Assembly (NCBI GenBank): GCA_028278525.1
Contig: JANQEE010000063.1
Span: 1-32,127 of the forward strand
DNA: 32,127 nucleotides
From: Minwuiaceae bacterium
Lineage (GTDB): Bacteria > Pseudomonadota > Alphaproteobacteria > Minwuiales > Minwuiaceae
Direction: 5' to 3'
The position numbers and the translations under genes are program-made. The notes under the pieces are model-generated. The model worked only from the letters and a program-made list of their open reading frames with translations. It had not been told where the DNA came from and made no database searches. The number at the start of each line of letters is the position of its first letter. Positions within the stretch are counted from its first letter, which is position 1. This document shows, piece after piece, positions 1 to 8,410 of the stretch.

Positions 1-50
1 CGTTCTGCGATTGGATTCGCAACGAGACGATCGGCCGTTCAGGAAAAGAT

Positions 51-127
<77 letters not shown>

Positions 128-179
128 GCGGTATCGGATGTCGCCGACGGCTCATACATACTGTAAGCGGCGGCGGGGT

Positions 180-1196
180 TCAATCGGCGTTGGAACCGGT
201 GATCTGCAGGAACACGTCCTCCAGGTCGGACTCCTCGGTGGTCAGGTCGACCAGGGTCAGCCCCGCATCCTGCACCGCCGCCAGCACGTCGGCGATGGCC
301 GTCTTGCTTGGCTGGTAGTGTAGGTAAAGCCGGCGGTAGGCTTTCAATTCCGGATTATAGGGTTTCAGCCGCTCCGGCGGCGTCTCCAGGTCCTCGCCGA
401 TGGTGATGGTGAGCCCCTTCCAATCCAGCCGTTTCAGCAGCGTCTCGGTTGGCTCGCAGGCGACGACCTCGCCGTGGTTGATGATCGCGATCCGGTCGCA
501 GAGCTGTTCGGCTTCCTCCAGGTAGTGGGTGGTCAGCACGATGGTCGTGCCGGCCCGGTTCAGCGCTCGGACATGCTCCCAAAGCTGCTGGCGCAACTCG
601 ATGTCGACGCCCGCGGTCGGCTCGTCCAGCACCAGCACCGGCGGCCGGTGCACCATTGCTTTCGCCACCAGCAGCCGGCGCCGCATCCCGCCCGACAGGG
701 TGCGCGAATAAACGTCGGCCTTGTCCGACAGCCCGACCGCGGCCAGGATTTCGTCGGTCCGTCGGTCGCGCTTGCGCACGCCGTAGAGCCCGGCCTGGAA
801 CTCCACCGCCTCGCGCGGCGTGAAGAATGCGTCGATGTTCAGCTCCTGCGGCACCACGCCGATCGACGCCCGCGCCATGCGCGGCTGGCTGTCGATATCG
901 TGGCCCCAGACGAAGGCCTGGCCCTCGGTCTTGTTGACCAGGCCGGCCAGGATGTTGATGAAGGTCGACTTTCCCGCGCCGTTCGGCCCCAGCAGGCCGA
1001 AGAACGATCCGCGCGGCACCGTCAGATCGATCGCCTTCAGCGCGTTGGTCGTCCGCTCGCCCTTGCCGTAGATCTTGGTCAGGCCGGTCGCTTCGATGGC
1101 GTTGTCCGGCAGGCTTGGCTTGGCGGTATCGTCGGCGGTCTTGCGCGGCAGCCGGTCGGACTCGGCGACAATGATGTCTTCGGCGGAGGAATTCAT
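180..1196 (-). CDS. ABC transporter ATP-binding protein
   Basis: A 338-residue nucleotide-binding subunit of an ABC transporter, probably of the drug/polysaccharide-export (ABC-2) type that pairs with a separate membrane permease. Walker A is GPNGAGKST at about residues 70-78, the signature LSGGM at 168-172, Walker B LVLDEPTAG near 188-196, and the switch histidine in LTTHYLEEAE near 224. The C-terminal ~90 residues are the regulatory tail common in ABC-2 ATPases. The frame is open upstream to a TTG at 1283. I prefer the ATG at 1196, which has a GGAG 11 bases upstream; the extra residues would be low-complexity and unconserved. No permease gene is visible: the next feature downstream is the tRNA, and the gene upstream is divergent. 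Substrate unknown. Confidence 0.9.
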   Translation of the reverse strand: MNSSAEDIIVAESDRLPRKTADDTAKPSLPDNAIEATGLTKIYGKGERTTNALKAIDLTVPRGSFFGLLGPNGAGKSTFINILAGLVNKTEGQAFVWGHDIDSQPRMARASIGVVPQELNIDAFFTPREAVEFQAGLYGVRKRDRRTDEILAAVGLSDKADVYSRTLSGGMRRRLLVAKAMVHRPPVLVLDEPTAGVDIELRQQLWEHVRALNRAGTTIVLTTHYLEEAEQLCDRIAIINHGEVVACEPTETLLKRLDWKGLTITIGEDLETPPERLKPYNPELKAYRRLYLHYQPSKTAIADVLAAVQDAGLTLVDLTTEESDLEDVFLQITGSNAD

Positions 1197-1357
1197 CTGT
1201 TCTGGGGCTCCGGCCCATTCGGTGTCGACGAAGTCGGTTTCGTCGTTGCAACCGGACGGCCTTTGATTATCATCGCGGCCCAAGGGGTATCACCGACCAC
1301 AACGGGCGGTCAATCCGCCGGGGTCGGGTCAAGATTTCAGCACTGGAAGACAGTCCG

Positions 1358-1537
1358 ATGGAACCGTTGGAAATCGTCGAAGTCGAAGACACCACCGTGG
1401 CCTGCGATGGCGGCGGCGGCGCTCTCGGCCATCCGCGCGTGTTCTTGCATATGGACAGCACCAACCGGGTGGACTGTCCCTATTGCGGCCGGCGGTTCGT
1501 TTTGAAAGAAGGCGCCAAGGCGGCCGGCGGCCACTGA
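1358..1537 (+). CDS. zf-CHCC zinc-finger protein (NDUFS6-like)
   Basis: A 59-residue protein starting MEPLEIVEVEDTTVACDGGG. The metal ligands fit the zf-CHCC pattern: Cys16, His25, Cys40 and Cys43 (C-x8-H-x14-C-x2-C), with the last pair in DCPYCGRRFVL. This family contains the zinc-binding domain of mitochondrial complex I subunit NDUFS6 and short alphaproteobacterial homologues, so a link to NADH dehydrogenase assembly is plausible but not shown here. It is easily missed because of its size. It ends 87 bases before polA, so the two may be co-transcribed. Confidence 0.85.
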   Translation: MEPLEIVEVEDTTVACDGGGGALGHPRVFLHMDSTNRVDCPYCGRRFVLKEGAKAAGGH

Positions 1538-1624
1538 CGGTCGGCCCTTCCGTTCCGACAATAAAAAAGCACGCGGCCGTCCGGACGGCTTACCCAAAGC
1601 CCGACGCCGTGGCATAGTGCGGCC

Positions 1625-4483
1625 ATGGCTGAAGCAACCGCAAAAGCCGCTGCGAAAGCGGCCCCGGACGTCGGCAATCGGCACCGCATCTATCTGGTCG
1701 ACGGCTCCGGCTACATCTTCCGCGCCTATCACGCGCTTCCCCCGCTGAACCGGCCGGACGGCACGCCCGTCAATGCCGTCTACGGCTTCTGCAACATGCT
1801 GAACAAGCTGATCGACGACACGTTGTCGGACGGCGCGGTCAGCCACCTGGCGGTGATCTTCGATACGGCGCGGGTCAGCTTCCGCAACGACATCTACGCC
1901 GACTATAAAGCCAACCGGCCCGATCCGCCGGAAGACCTGGTGCCGCAGTTCGGACTGATCCGCGACGCGGTGCGCGCCTTCAACCTGCCCTGTATCGAGC
2001 TCGCGGGGTTCGAGGCCGACGACATTATCGCCACCTATGCCCGACAGGCGCGCGAGACCGGGGCGGAGGTGGTCATCGTCTCGTCGGACAAGGATCTGAT
2101 GCAGTTGGTCGGCGGCGGCGTCACCATGCTCGACCCGATGAAGAACCGCGTGATCGACGAACCTGAGGTACACGAGAAGTTCGGCGTCGGTCCCGAGAAG
2201 GTGGTCGACGTCCAGGCCCTGGCCGGCGATTCCACCGACAATGTGCCGGGCGTGCCGGGCATCGGCGTCAAGACCGCGGCGCAGTTGATCAATGAATACG
2301 GCGACCTCGACACGCTCCTCGAACGCGCGGAAGAGATCAAACAGAACAAGCGTCGCGAGAACCTGATCGAGTTCGCCGAACAGGCTCGTGTCAGCCGCGA
2401 ACTGGTCAAGCTGCGCGACGACGTCGACCTCGACGACGGCCTCGACGACCTTGTCGTCCGCCTGCCCGAACCCGAGCCGCTGCTCGCCTTCGTCCGCGAA
2501 CAGGGTTTCCGTCAACTGGTCTCGAAGCTGAACGCCAAGTTCGACCTGGACGAGGCCGATGCCCCGGCCGAGCCAGGCGCCCCACCCGCCGCGCCGGACG
2601 AGGCCGAGTACGAACTGGTGCAGACCGAGGCGGCGCTGAAAGCCTGGATCGACGCGATCTACAAGCAGGGCGCCGTCGCCGTCGATACCGAGACCACGTC
2701 GCTCGACGCCATGGCCGCCGACCTCGTCGGCATTTCGCTGTCGGTCGAGCCGGGCCGCGCCTGCTACATCCCGGTCGCCCATCAGGCGCCGGTCGGCCAG
2801 GGTGCGCTGGACTTGGGTGGTCCTGGGGGCGGTCCTGGGGGCGGCTCGGCCGATGACGCGGCAGACGACGGCGCGCCGAAACAGATCCCACGCGACAAGG
2901 CGTTGGCCCTGCTTAAGCCCATGCTCGCCGACCGCTCGATCCTGAAGATCGGCCAGAACATCAAGTATGACATGACGGTGCTCAGCCGCTATGGCGTCGA
3001 CGTAACGCCGGTCGACGACACCATGCTGCTGTCGTTCTGTCTCGAGTCCGGTCTGCACGGCCATGGCATGGACGAACTGAGCCAGCTCCATCTCGGGATC
3101 AAACCGATCCCCTATAAGGAAGTCGCGGGCACCGGCAAGTCGCAGATCACCTTCGATAAAGTGCCGTTGGAAAAGGCGCGCGATTACGCGGCGGAAGACG
3201 CCGACATCACGCTCCGCCTGCACAAGGTGTTGAAGCCGCGCCTCGCGATCGACCATATGGCGACCCTCTACGAAACCATAGAGCGGCCGTTGATCTCCGT
3301 GCTGGTCGGCATGGAATCCGCCGGCATCAAGGTCGACCGCGGCGCCTTGGTTCGTTTGTCGGAAGATTTCGCCGAACGCGCCGCCGCCCTGGAGAAAGAG
3401 ATCCACAAGCTGGCGGGCGAGGAGTTCAACGTGGGCTCGCCCAAACAGCTCGGTGAGATTCTGTTCGAAAAGATGAGCCTGCCGGGCGGCAAGAAAACCA
3501 AGACCGGCGCGTTCGGCACCGGCGCGGACGTCCTCGAAGGCCTGGCCGCCCAAGGCCACGACCTGCCGGCGCGCGTGCTCGACTGGCGTCAGCTCACCAA
3601 GCTGAAAAGCACCTACACCGATGCACTGCAGACCCAGATCAACGCGGATACCGGCCGTGTCCACACCTCCTACGCCATGGCCGGCGCGTCGACGGGCCGG
3701 CTGGCCTCGACCGACCCGAACTTACAGAATATCCCCGTTCGCACCGAGGAAGGCCGCAAGATCCGCCACGCCTTCATCGCCGAACCGGGCCACAAGCTGC
3801 TGTCTGCCGACTATTCCCAGATCGAACTGCGTATCGTCGCCCACATCGCCGACATTACGGCGCTGAAGGACGCCTTCCGCGACGGCCTCGACATCCACGC
3901 CATGACGGCCTCGCAGGTGTTCGGCATCCCGATCGACGGTATGGACCCGATGGTCCGCCGCCGCGCCAAGGCGATCAATTTCGGCATCATCTACGGGATC
4001 AGCGCGTTCGGTCTCGCCAACCAGCTCGGCATCGCCCGGGGGGAAGCGAGCGACTACATCGCCGCCTATTTCGATCGCTTCCCCGGCATCCGCGACTACA
4101 TGGATCAGGCGAAGGAATCCTGCCGCCAGCACGGCTTCGTCAACACCATCTTCGGGCGCAAGATCCACCTGCCGGGCATCAACGACAAGAACCCGGCGCG
4201 GCGCGGCTTTATGGAGCGCGCCGCGATCAACGCGCCGATCCAGGGCTCCGCGGCTGACGTCATCAAACGCGCCATGATCCGCATTCCGCCGGCGCTCGCT
4301 AATGCCAAGCTAAAAGCCCGCATGCTGCTCCAGGTGCACGACGAACTGATCTTCGAGGTGCCGGAGAAAGAGGCCGACAAAACGGCCGAGGTGGTCAAGA
4401 AAACCATGGAAGCCGCCGCCATCCTCTCGGTGCCGCTGACCGTCGATACCGGCATCGCCGACAACTGGGCCGAGGCGCACTGA
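1625..4483 (+). CDS. polA: DNA polymerase I
   Basis: A full-length, 952-residue DNA polymerase I for Okazaki-fragment processing and repair synthesis. The N-terminal 5'-3' exonuclease is seen in YLVDGSGYIFRAYHALP (~24-40), FDTARVSFRNDIYADYKANR and GFEADDIIAT. The proofreading domain is intact: DTE at Asp354/Glu356, the second motif ending at Asp449, and YAAED at 521-525. The polymerase domain has motif A DYSQIELR (Asp729), the O-helix RRRAKAINFGIIYG (~778-791) with a Phe at the sugar-selecting site, and motif C VHDE (His905-Glu907). A Gly-rich insertion (about 396-418) interrupts the exonuclease domain. The start ATG has no strong Shine-Dalgarno, so the first ~18 Ala/Lys-rich residues are the least certain part. 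Confidence 0.98.
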   Translation: MAEATAKAAAKAAPDVGNRHRIYLVDGSGYIFRAYHALPPLNRPDGTPVNAVYGFCNMLNKLIDDTLSDGAVSHLAVIFDTARVSFRNDIYADYKANRPDPPEDLVPQFGLIRDAVRAFNLPCIELAGFEADDIIATYARQARETGAEVVIVSSDKDLMQLVGGGVTMLDPMKNRVIDEPEVHEKFGVGPEKVVDVQALAGDSTDNVPGVPGIGVKTAAQLINEYGDLDTLLERAEEIKQNKRRENLIEFAEQARVSRELVKLRDDVDLDDGLDDLVVRLPEPEPLLAFVREQGFRQLVSKLNAKFDLDEADAPAEPGAPPAAPDEAEYELVQTEAALKAWIDAIYKQGAVAVDTETTSLDAMAADLVGISLSVEPGRACYIPVAHQAPVGQGALDLGGPGGGPGGGSADDAADDGAPKQIPRDKALALLKPMLADRSILKIGQNIKYDMTVLSRYGVDVTPVDDTMLLSFCLESGLHGHGMDELSQLHLGIKPIPYKEVAGTGKSQITFDKVPLEKARDYAAEDADITLRLHKVLKPRLAIDHMATLYETIERPLISVLVGMESAGIKVDRGALVRLSEDFAERAAALEKEIHKLAGEEFNVGSPKQLGEILFEKMSLPGGKKTKTGAFGTGADVLEGLAAQGHDLPARVLDWRQLTKLKSTYTDALQTQINADTGRVHTSYAMAGASTGRLASTDPNLQNIPVRTEEGRKIRHAFIAEPGHKLLSADYSQIELRIVAHIADITALKDAFRDGLDIHAMTASQVFGIPIDGMDPMVRRRAKAINFGIIYGISAFGLANQLGIARGEASDYIAAYFDRFPGIRDYMDQAKESCRQHGFVNTIFGRKIHLPGINDKNPARRGFMERAAINAPIQGSAADVIKRAMIRIPPALANAKLKARMLLQVHDELIFEVPEKEADKTAEVVKKTMEAAAILSVPLTVDTGIADNWAEAH

Positions 4484-4545
4484 CGACGGTGGTGCTGGCC
4501 AGCCCGGAGCCGGCTGCCGAAGAAAGGCTCGTGGGGCAGGTAAAA

Positions 4546-4571
4546 GAAGAGCGGCGCAAGCGCCGCTCTTC
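4546..4571. terminator. Hairpin terminator between convergent genes
   Basis: Perfect 11-bp inverted repeat, GAAGAGCGGCG with CGCCGCTCTTC around a CAAG loop, lying 62 bases after the polA stop and 22 bases after the stop of the facing PEP-CTERM gene. It is preceded by AAAA, which is a U-run on the other strand, and followed by a weak T-rich stretch on the plus strand. A bidirectional terminator is the simplest reading. Confidence 0.75.
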
Positions 4572-4593
4572 CGGTGTTTGACCTGTTCGTTCG

Positions 4594-5289
4594 TCAGTCG
4601 CGCCGGCGCCGGGCGAGACCTAGGCCGGCGAGGCCCATGCCCAGCAGCAGCATAGCCGAGGGCGCAGGCACGTCGTCGCCGGTATCTCCGCCGTCGGTTA
4701 CTTCGACCAGCAATTCGCGGACACGAAAGTTGTCATTGGCGTCGGCTGCATAGATCGTAAACACGGTGCCCGTCAGGCCGTCGCCTTCGAAATCCGCGAG
4801 CCTGCTATCGTCGCCGTACGCAGCTTCCGGCAGATCGAGAAGAGCGTCGGAGCCCAACAGACCGACGATGTCGAGGTCGACGTCGTCCATCGACATGTCG
4901 AAATTGTCCAATACGCTACCGTCCTCCAATGTTACCGACAGCACGGTGACGGTCTGATTGAAGAAGAAGTCCATCGCTTCGAGCGCGCCTTGCCCATCCA
5001 ATTGCACGCTGTCCCCGGGACTGACGAATACGCCGAGGCCCTCGATATTCTGGTAAAGTGATACCTTTTCTCCGCTCCCGAAGGGTGCGTCGTCGCCGAC
5101 GCTGCCGCCTGGATATTGAGACGCGATGACTTCAAGCTCAGCGCCGCCGCCGAGATCGAAGAATAATCCTGGACCAAGGTCACCGCCGTTGCCTGTAAAG
5201 TCGATAGCGACCGGCGCTGCTTGAGCCGCGGTGGCCCAGCCGAACAACGCCAGCCCGGCAACGCCCAAAATACGCGAAACAGATTTCAT
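4594..5289 (-). CDS. PEP-CTERM-type secreted protein
   Basis: A 231-residue exported protein of unknown function. The N-terminus is a signal peptide (MKSVSRILGVAGLALFGWA, cleavage probably after TAAQAA). The middle is Asp/Gly-rich and beta-prone. The C-terminus is the sorting module: VPAPS, a hydrophobic helix (MLLLGMGLAGLGLA) and a basic tail RRRRD. VPAPS replaces the usual VPEPS, so it is a variant of the signal recognised by exosortase. Such proteins are usually anchored and cleaved at the inner membrane and tied to extracellular polysaccharide. A GGAAAGG lies about 14 bases before the ATG. Middle-region function is not recognisable. Confidence 0.85.
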   Translation of the reverse strand: MKSVSRILGVAGLALFGWATAAQAAPVAIDFTGNGGDLGPGLFFDLGGGAELEVIASQYPGGSVGDDAPFGSGEKVSLYQNIEGLGVFVSPGDSVQLDGQGALEAMDFFFNQTVTVLSVTLEDGSVLDNFDMSMDDVDLDIVGLLGSDALLDLPEAAYGDDSRLADFEGDGLTGTVFTIYAADANDNFRVRELLVEVTDGGDTGDDVPAPSAMLLLGMGLAGLGLARRRRD

Positions 5290-5430
5290 TATAATCTTAA
5301 CCTTTCCACACTCTTAGGCGCCGCGGTCCAGCCACGCCGCCTTCGCCCGCCGCGCTACCAGTACCGCCTGGACCATCGGCTTTGAACCCGAGAATCCGCA
5401 GGATCGACATGCGGCTTTGCATTAAGTAAA

Positions 5431-5483
5431 GGGAAGGATCGTCGGACGCGGGCATCGCCGACAACCGGGCCGAAGAGCGCTAA
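5431..5483 (+). pseudogene. Remnant copy of the polA 3' end
   Basis: The stretch around 5450-5475 repeats the end of polA (about 4449-4475): a core of 23 bases (GGCATCGCCGACAAC, one variable base, GGGCCGA) differs at a single position. It reads AGIADNRAEER-stop, against TGIADNWAEAH-stop in polA. Similarity fades upstream. It has no start and cannot be functional; it is best read as a scar of a duplication at the polA end. Confidence 0.7.
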
Positions 5484-5501
5484 CTAGGCAGCAACACCGC
5501 C

Positions 5502-5528
5502 GTCATCCCGGCGAAGGCCGGGATCCAG
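5502..5528. repeat. REP-like palindromic repeat
   Basis: GTCATCCCGGCGAAGGCCGGGATCC contains a perfect 7-bp stem TCCCGGC/GCCGGGA around GAAG (5506-5523). Repeats of this wording are common between genes in many Alphaproteobacteria. A related half (TGGATTCCGGCC...) follows at about 5535. It abuts the two gene remnants. Confidence 0.7.
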
Positions 5529-5544
5529 TCACGACCGCTGTTAT

Positions 5545-5655
5545 GGATTCCGGCCTCCGCCGGCGTCTCCGCCACCTGGGCCCGCGCCACCGTCAGGCCG
5601 TCCACCACCTCCAGGTCGAACCGCCATCCCTTTACCCGACCGTTGGAAAACAGTT
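5545..5655 (-). pseudogene. Remnant of a second RdhA-like 3' end
   Basis: On the minus strand this reads NGRVKGWRFDLEVVDGLTVA followed by RAQVAETPAEAG. The intact RdhA-like gene (6264-8345) has WWFDLEVVDGVTVE near its residues 614-626 and AETPAEA near 681-687. The copy therefore keeps both ends of the C-terminal tail but lacks the roughly 55 residues between them, and everything upstream. The frame then runs into the REP-like repeat. It is a decayed paralogue or duplication scar, not a gene. Confidence 0.75.
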
Positions 5656-5710
5656 GCCGGGTTGCTAGAATTTTCGGAGCACACCTGATTTTTCAGGCGC
5701 TCGCCAGAGC

Positions 5711-6214
5711 ATGATTGAATTCATTGGGGAATTTGTGAAAAGCCAAGTCGTTAATTCGTTGCCCTACCTGCTACTGCTCATCTCTGCCGTCTTGACCGGG
5801 TGGGGCGTATTGGGCCTTCTGGAATACTTCTTTCCCAGCGTTGTGCTTGGTCTGCAAAACGAAAAGTTTCCAGCTGGGCTGCAGTTTCTGCACTTCTTTT
5901 CGATTTTGGTTACCGGTGCGATCTTCATTGTTGGGTATTTCACACGCTGGCGCCACACGCCGTTTGCGACCGTTGTCATGTACGCCGTCCTGGCCACACT
6001 CTGTTTCATTGAGACAGTGGACTTCGAGGCGTTTGGGGGCGGGCCAACGCGTTTCATCCCGATGGTTTTAGAATACATCGCGTATCTTGGATTCTCGGCC
6101 TACTTGCTGCGCTCGTCCACGATGCGTCATCACTTCTGGTCGGGCTCTGAGATGGCTGAGAGGGGAGCGAAATCGGGAGAATCTGGGCTGAAACAGGCTT
6201 TGGATCGGATTTAA
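5711..6214 (+). CDS. Four-helix membrane protein, unknown function
   Basis: A 167-residue protein with four hydrophobic segments at about residues 18-41, 56-77, 85-105 and 115-133, and a polar, positively charged C-terminal tail of ~30 residues. I recognise no family motif. Base composition is visibly lower in GC than the neighbours and codons ending in A/T are frequent, which points to later acquisition. It sits between the decayed and the intact copy of the RdhA-like 3' end and faces that gene, so it is not a RdhB-type anchor in an operon with it. The Shine-Dalgarno is weak. Real gene likely, function unknown. Confidence 0.65.
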   Translation: MIEFIGEFVKSQVVNSLPYLLLLISAVLTGWGVLGLLEYFFPSVVLGLQNEKFPAGLQFLHFFSILVTGAIFIVGYFTRWRHTPFATVVMYAVLATLCFIETVDFEAFGGGPTRFIPMVLEYIAYLGFSAYLLRSSTMRHHFWSGSEMAERGAKSGESGLKQALDRI

Positions 6215-6263
6215 AGAGTCCACGCCCTAGTTTTTCAGCTACAAAGCCCTACAACCGACTCCG

Positions 6264-8345
6264 CTATTCCCCAAGCCGCGCTCGCGCCTCGGCCGGTGTC
6301 TCCGCCGCCTCGGCCCGCTTCATCGCCGCCTTGCGGTTCGGCGGGAAAGGCTCGACCGCGTCCGGCGGCGGCATCGTGTCGGCCGAGTAGTGGGCCATGC
6401 GCTGGGTTTCCGCGGTCATCTTGTTGTCGAAATTCAGGTCGCGCTCGTTGGTCCCGGCTGTGGGTTCAACAGTCACGCCGTCAACGACTTCCAGGTCGAA
6501 CCACCAGCGCTTGATCGGGTTTCGCGTTCCGTTGCCGACCTTGTCGTCCCAAATCGCGATCCGCTGGCGCATGAACGGCAGCCTGATCGCCATCCAGAGA
6601 AACAGCCGCTGGCTTAGGAGTCCCTCGGTGTTGTACGGGCAGGTCTTCATGCAGCGTCCGCAGGCCGACCCCTTCGGGTTGGTGACGCGATAGCGGACGC
6701 ATTTCTCCACGTCCGGCTTCCACATCTCGTAGCCGTTGAACATGGTCTTGTCGCCGAAGGCGATCGCGCTGCACGGGCATTCGCGGGCGCACTTGTTGCA
6801 CTTGTCGCAGAAGTCCTGCAGGCCGAAATCGATCGGCCGGTCCGGGATCAGCGGCAGGTCGGTTGTCACCACCACCGACTTGAAGCGCGGCCCGACGAAG
6901 GGGTTCAGCACCAGCTCGCCGATCCGGCTGAGTTCGCCCAGGCCTGCCAGCAAAACCAACGGAATATGTAATATATCCGAATCCGCATTGGTGTGGCTCT
7001 TCGCCGAATGGCCCAGGCTCCGCAAATGCGCGGCCATAACCCCGGCGATCTCCGCGCCGCGCATGTAGGCCCGCATCGACTGCGCGCCGCTGATCCAGTC
7101 GTCGCCGCTCGCACCTTCCATGGTCTCATAGCCCTGATCGACCAGGATCACCACTGCGTATTTGTGGTACGGCTCGATCGGCGTGCCGTCGTCGTGATGC
7201 GAATACCAGGCGAAGTCGGCCGCCTCGCAGATCCCGACCATGTCGCCGCCCAGATAAGTCGCCAGCGCCTTTACGCTATCCGTATTGGCTCGCGCGTCGT
7301 TGCTGCCAGGCGCTTGTCGTTCGGCCACCTGACCGTCCTGGATCGGCACCATGCCGCGGATCAGTCCGACATAGGACATGGCGGACGGCGTCTTCAGCGC
7401 GAACCGGTTGCGCTCCCGTTTCGGCTTCTCGCCCAGGTCGCCGTGCAGCGCCCGGGTGAAGAAGTTGGCCCGCTTCGGCACCCGGGGCACGTTGTCGGTA
7501 ATCAGTGTCGTCGTCTCCGGCACCCGTTTGATCTTTTCCATCGGGTATCTGCCCAGATGCAACGGCCGCGTCTCGTCGGCGAGCCACTTCCAGCCCGGCT
7601 TGGCGCCGCCCGCGCCCAGCCAATAGCCGGGCCCCTTCGCCGTCCATGCATTGCGGTCGGCGAGCGGTCGGTCCGCCGCCAATGTGAGGTCGGTCGAGAC
7701 CACACCGATGCCGAAGCCGCTGTTGAGATAGGGATGGTTCAGTCCCCTGTCGCGAATTTCGCAAAGCCCGGCCTGCAAAGCCAACCGATCCAGATCCAGC
7801 TCGCTCGCGGTGGCGGTGTGCGCCAACGCACCATGGCCCAGTTGCCGAATATAGCCAGCGGTGATCACCGCGATCTCGGCGGCGCGTAGGTTCGCGCGGT
7901 CCTGTTGCGTGCCTCGGATCCAGGCCGCGCCCGGTTCATGCGGGCGCACTTCGCGGGTGAAGGCAACCAGCACCACCACCGCATATTTGTGGCGCGGGCT
8001 ACCGGCGGTCCACGCGTTGGCAGGGATCTCGCAAATCCCCGCCATGTCCGCGTCCAGGAAATAGATGCCGGCTTTCAGGTTGTCGGCCAGCATCTGCGGG
8101 TCTTGCGGGACCGGCGCCGTTGTCGGCGCCACCTCGCCGTCGCGGAGCGAGTCGAACAGCCGGACGTAATCCGCCATTGCCGGCGCCACGTTGAACGGCC
8201 CGGGCGCGACACCCTCGGCCGGCTTCGGCGGCACCGTTCCGTTCAGCCGCGGCGGTTTGGCGTCGGAAGATGTCAACCGAGGCAGCCGCTCCAGCGGATA
8301 GTGGCCAAAATGCACCGGCCGATGCTTATGTGAAAAAATCCGCAT
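6264..8345 (-). CDS. Reductive dehalogenase-like iron-sulfur protein, tandem-duplicated
   Basis: A 693-residue cytoplasmic protein related to cobamide-dependent reductive dehalogenases (RdhA). Two homologous modules lie in tandem. Matching pairs include HFGHYPLERL (~12-21) with HLGRYPMEKI (~263-272), DADMAGICEI with GGDMVGICEA, RHKYAVVVLV with YHKYAVVILV, and AEIAVITAGYIRQLGH with AEIAGVMAAHLRSLGH. Two 4Fe-4S sites follow: CDKCNKCARECP (Cys513, 516, 519, 523), then Cys549 with CGRCMKTCP (562, 565, 569). There is no Tat signal and no RdhB partner, as in the catabolic, oxygen-tolerant NpRdhA type, but the C-terminal reductase fusion of some of those is absent. An inactive first module from internal duplication is known in NpRdhA. 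GGGGAGG sits before the ATG. Substrate unknown; dehalogenation or an epoxyqueuosine-reductase-like role are alternatives. Confidence 0.82.
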   Translation of the reverse strand: MRIFSHKHRPVHFGHYPLERLPRLTSSDAKPPRLNGTVPPKPAEGVAPGPFNVAPAMADYVRLFDSLRDGEVAPTTAPVPQDPQMLADNLKAGIYFLDADMAGICEIPANAWTAGSPRHKYAVVVLVAFTREVRPHEPGAAWIRGTQQDRANLRAAEIAVITAGYIRQLGHGALAHTATASELDLDRLALQAGLCEIRDRGLNHPYLNSGFGIGVVSTDLTLAADRPLADRNAWTAKGPGYWLGAGGAKPGWKWLADETRPLHLGRYPMEKIKRVPETTTLITDNVPRVPKRANFFTRALHGDLGEKPKRERNRFALKTPSAMSYVGLIRGMVPIQDGQVAERQAPGSNDARANTDSVKALATYLGGDMVGICEAADFAWYSHHDDGTPIEPYHKYAVVILVDQGYETMEGASGDDWISGAQSMRAYMRGAEIAGVMAAHLRSLGHSAKSHTNADSDILHIPLVLLAGLGELSRIGELVLNPFVGPRFKSVVVTTDLPLIPDRPIDFGLQDFCDKCNKCARECPCSAIAFGDKTMFNGYEMWKPDVEKCVRYRVTNPKGSACGRCMKTCPYNTEGLLSQRLFLWMAIRLPFMRQRIAIWDDKVGNGTRNPIKRWWFDLEVVDGVTVEPTAGTNERDLNFDNKMTAETQRMAHYSADTMPPPDAVEPFPPNRKAAMKRAEAAETPAEARARLGE

Positions 8346-8381
8346 GCGATCCTCCCCGCGCGACCTGTAACCGAGTCGTCA

Positions 8382-8395
8382 TTGATCTCGGTCAA
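8382..8395. promoter_or_regulatory. FNR/FixK-type box
   Basis: TTGATCTCGGTCAA fits the consensus TTGA(T/C)-N4-(G/A)TCAA of FNR, FnrL and FixK proteins at every fixed position. Its centre is 126 bases before the first peroxidase ATG and 43 bases before the divergent RdhA-like ATG. A class II promoter (centre near -41) toward the operon would start near 8430, which leaves a normal leader. The same geometry leftward would leave almost none, so the operon is the likelier target. Confidence 0.75.
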
Positions 8396-8410
8396 GTTGG
8401 CGACCGTGGC

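Noticed and set aside
1574..1591. Palindrome GCCGTCCGGACGGC as a terminator
   Set aside because: On the plus strand there is no T-run after it and polA starts 35 bases downstream. On the minus strand a T-run is present, but no gene reads into it. Function unclear.
5711..6214. RdhB-type membrane anchor for the RdhA-like protein
   Set aside because: It is on the opposite strand, longer than RdhB and has four, not three, helices; the RdhA-like protein also lacks a Tat signal.
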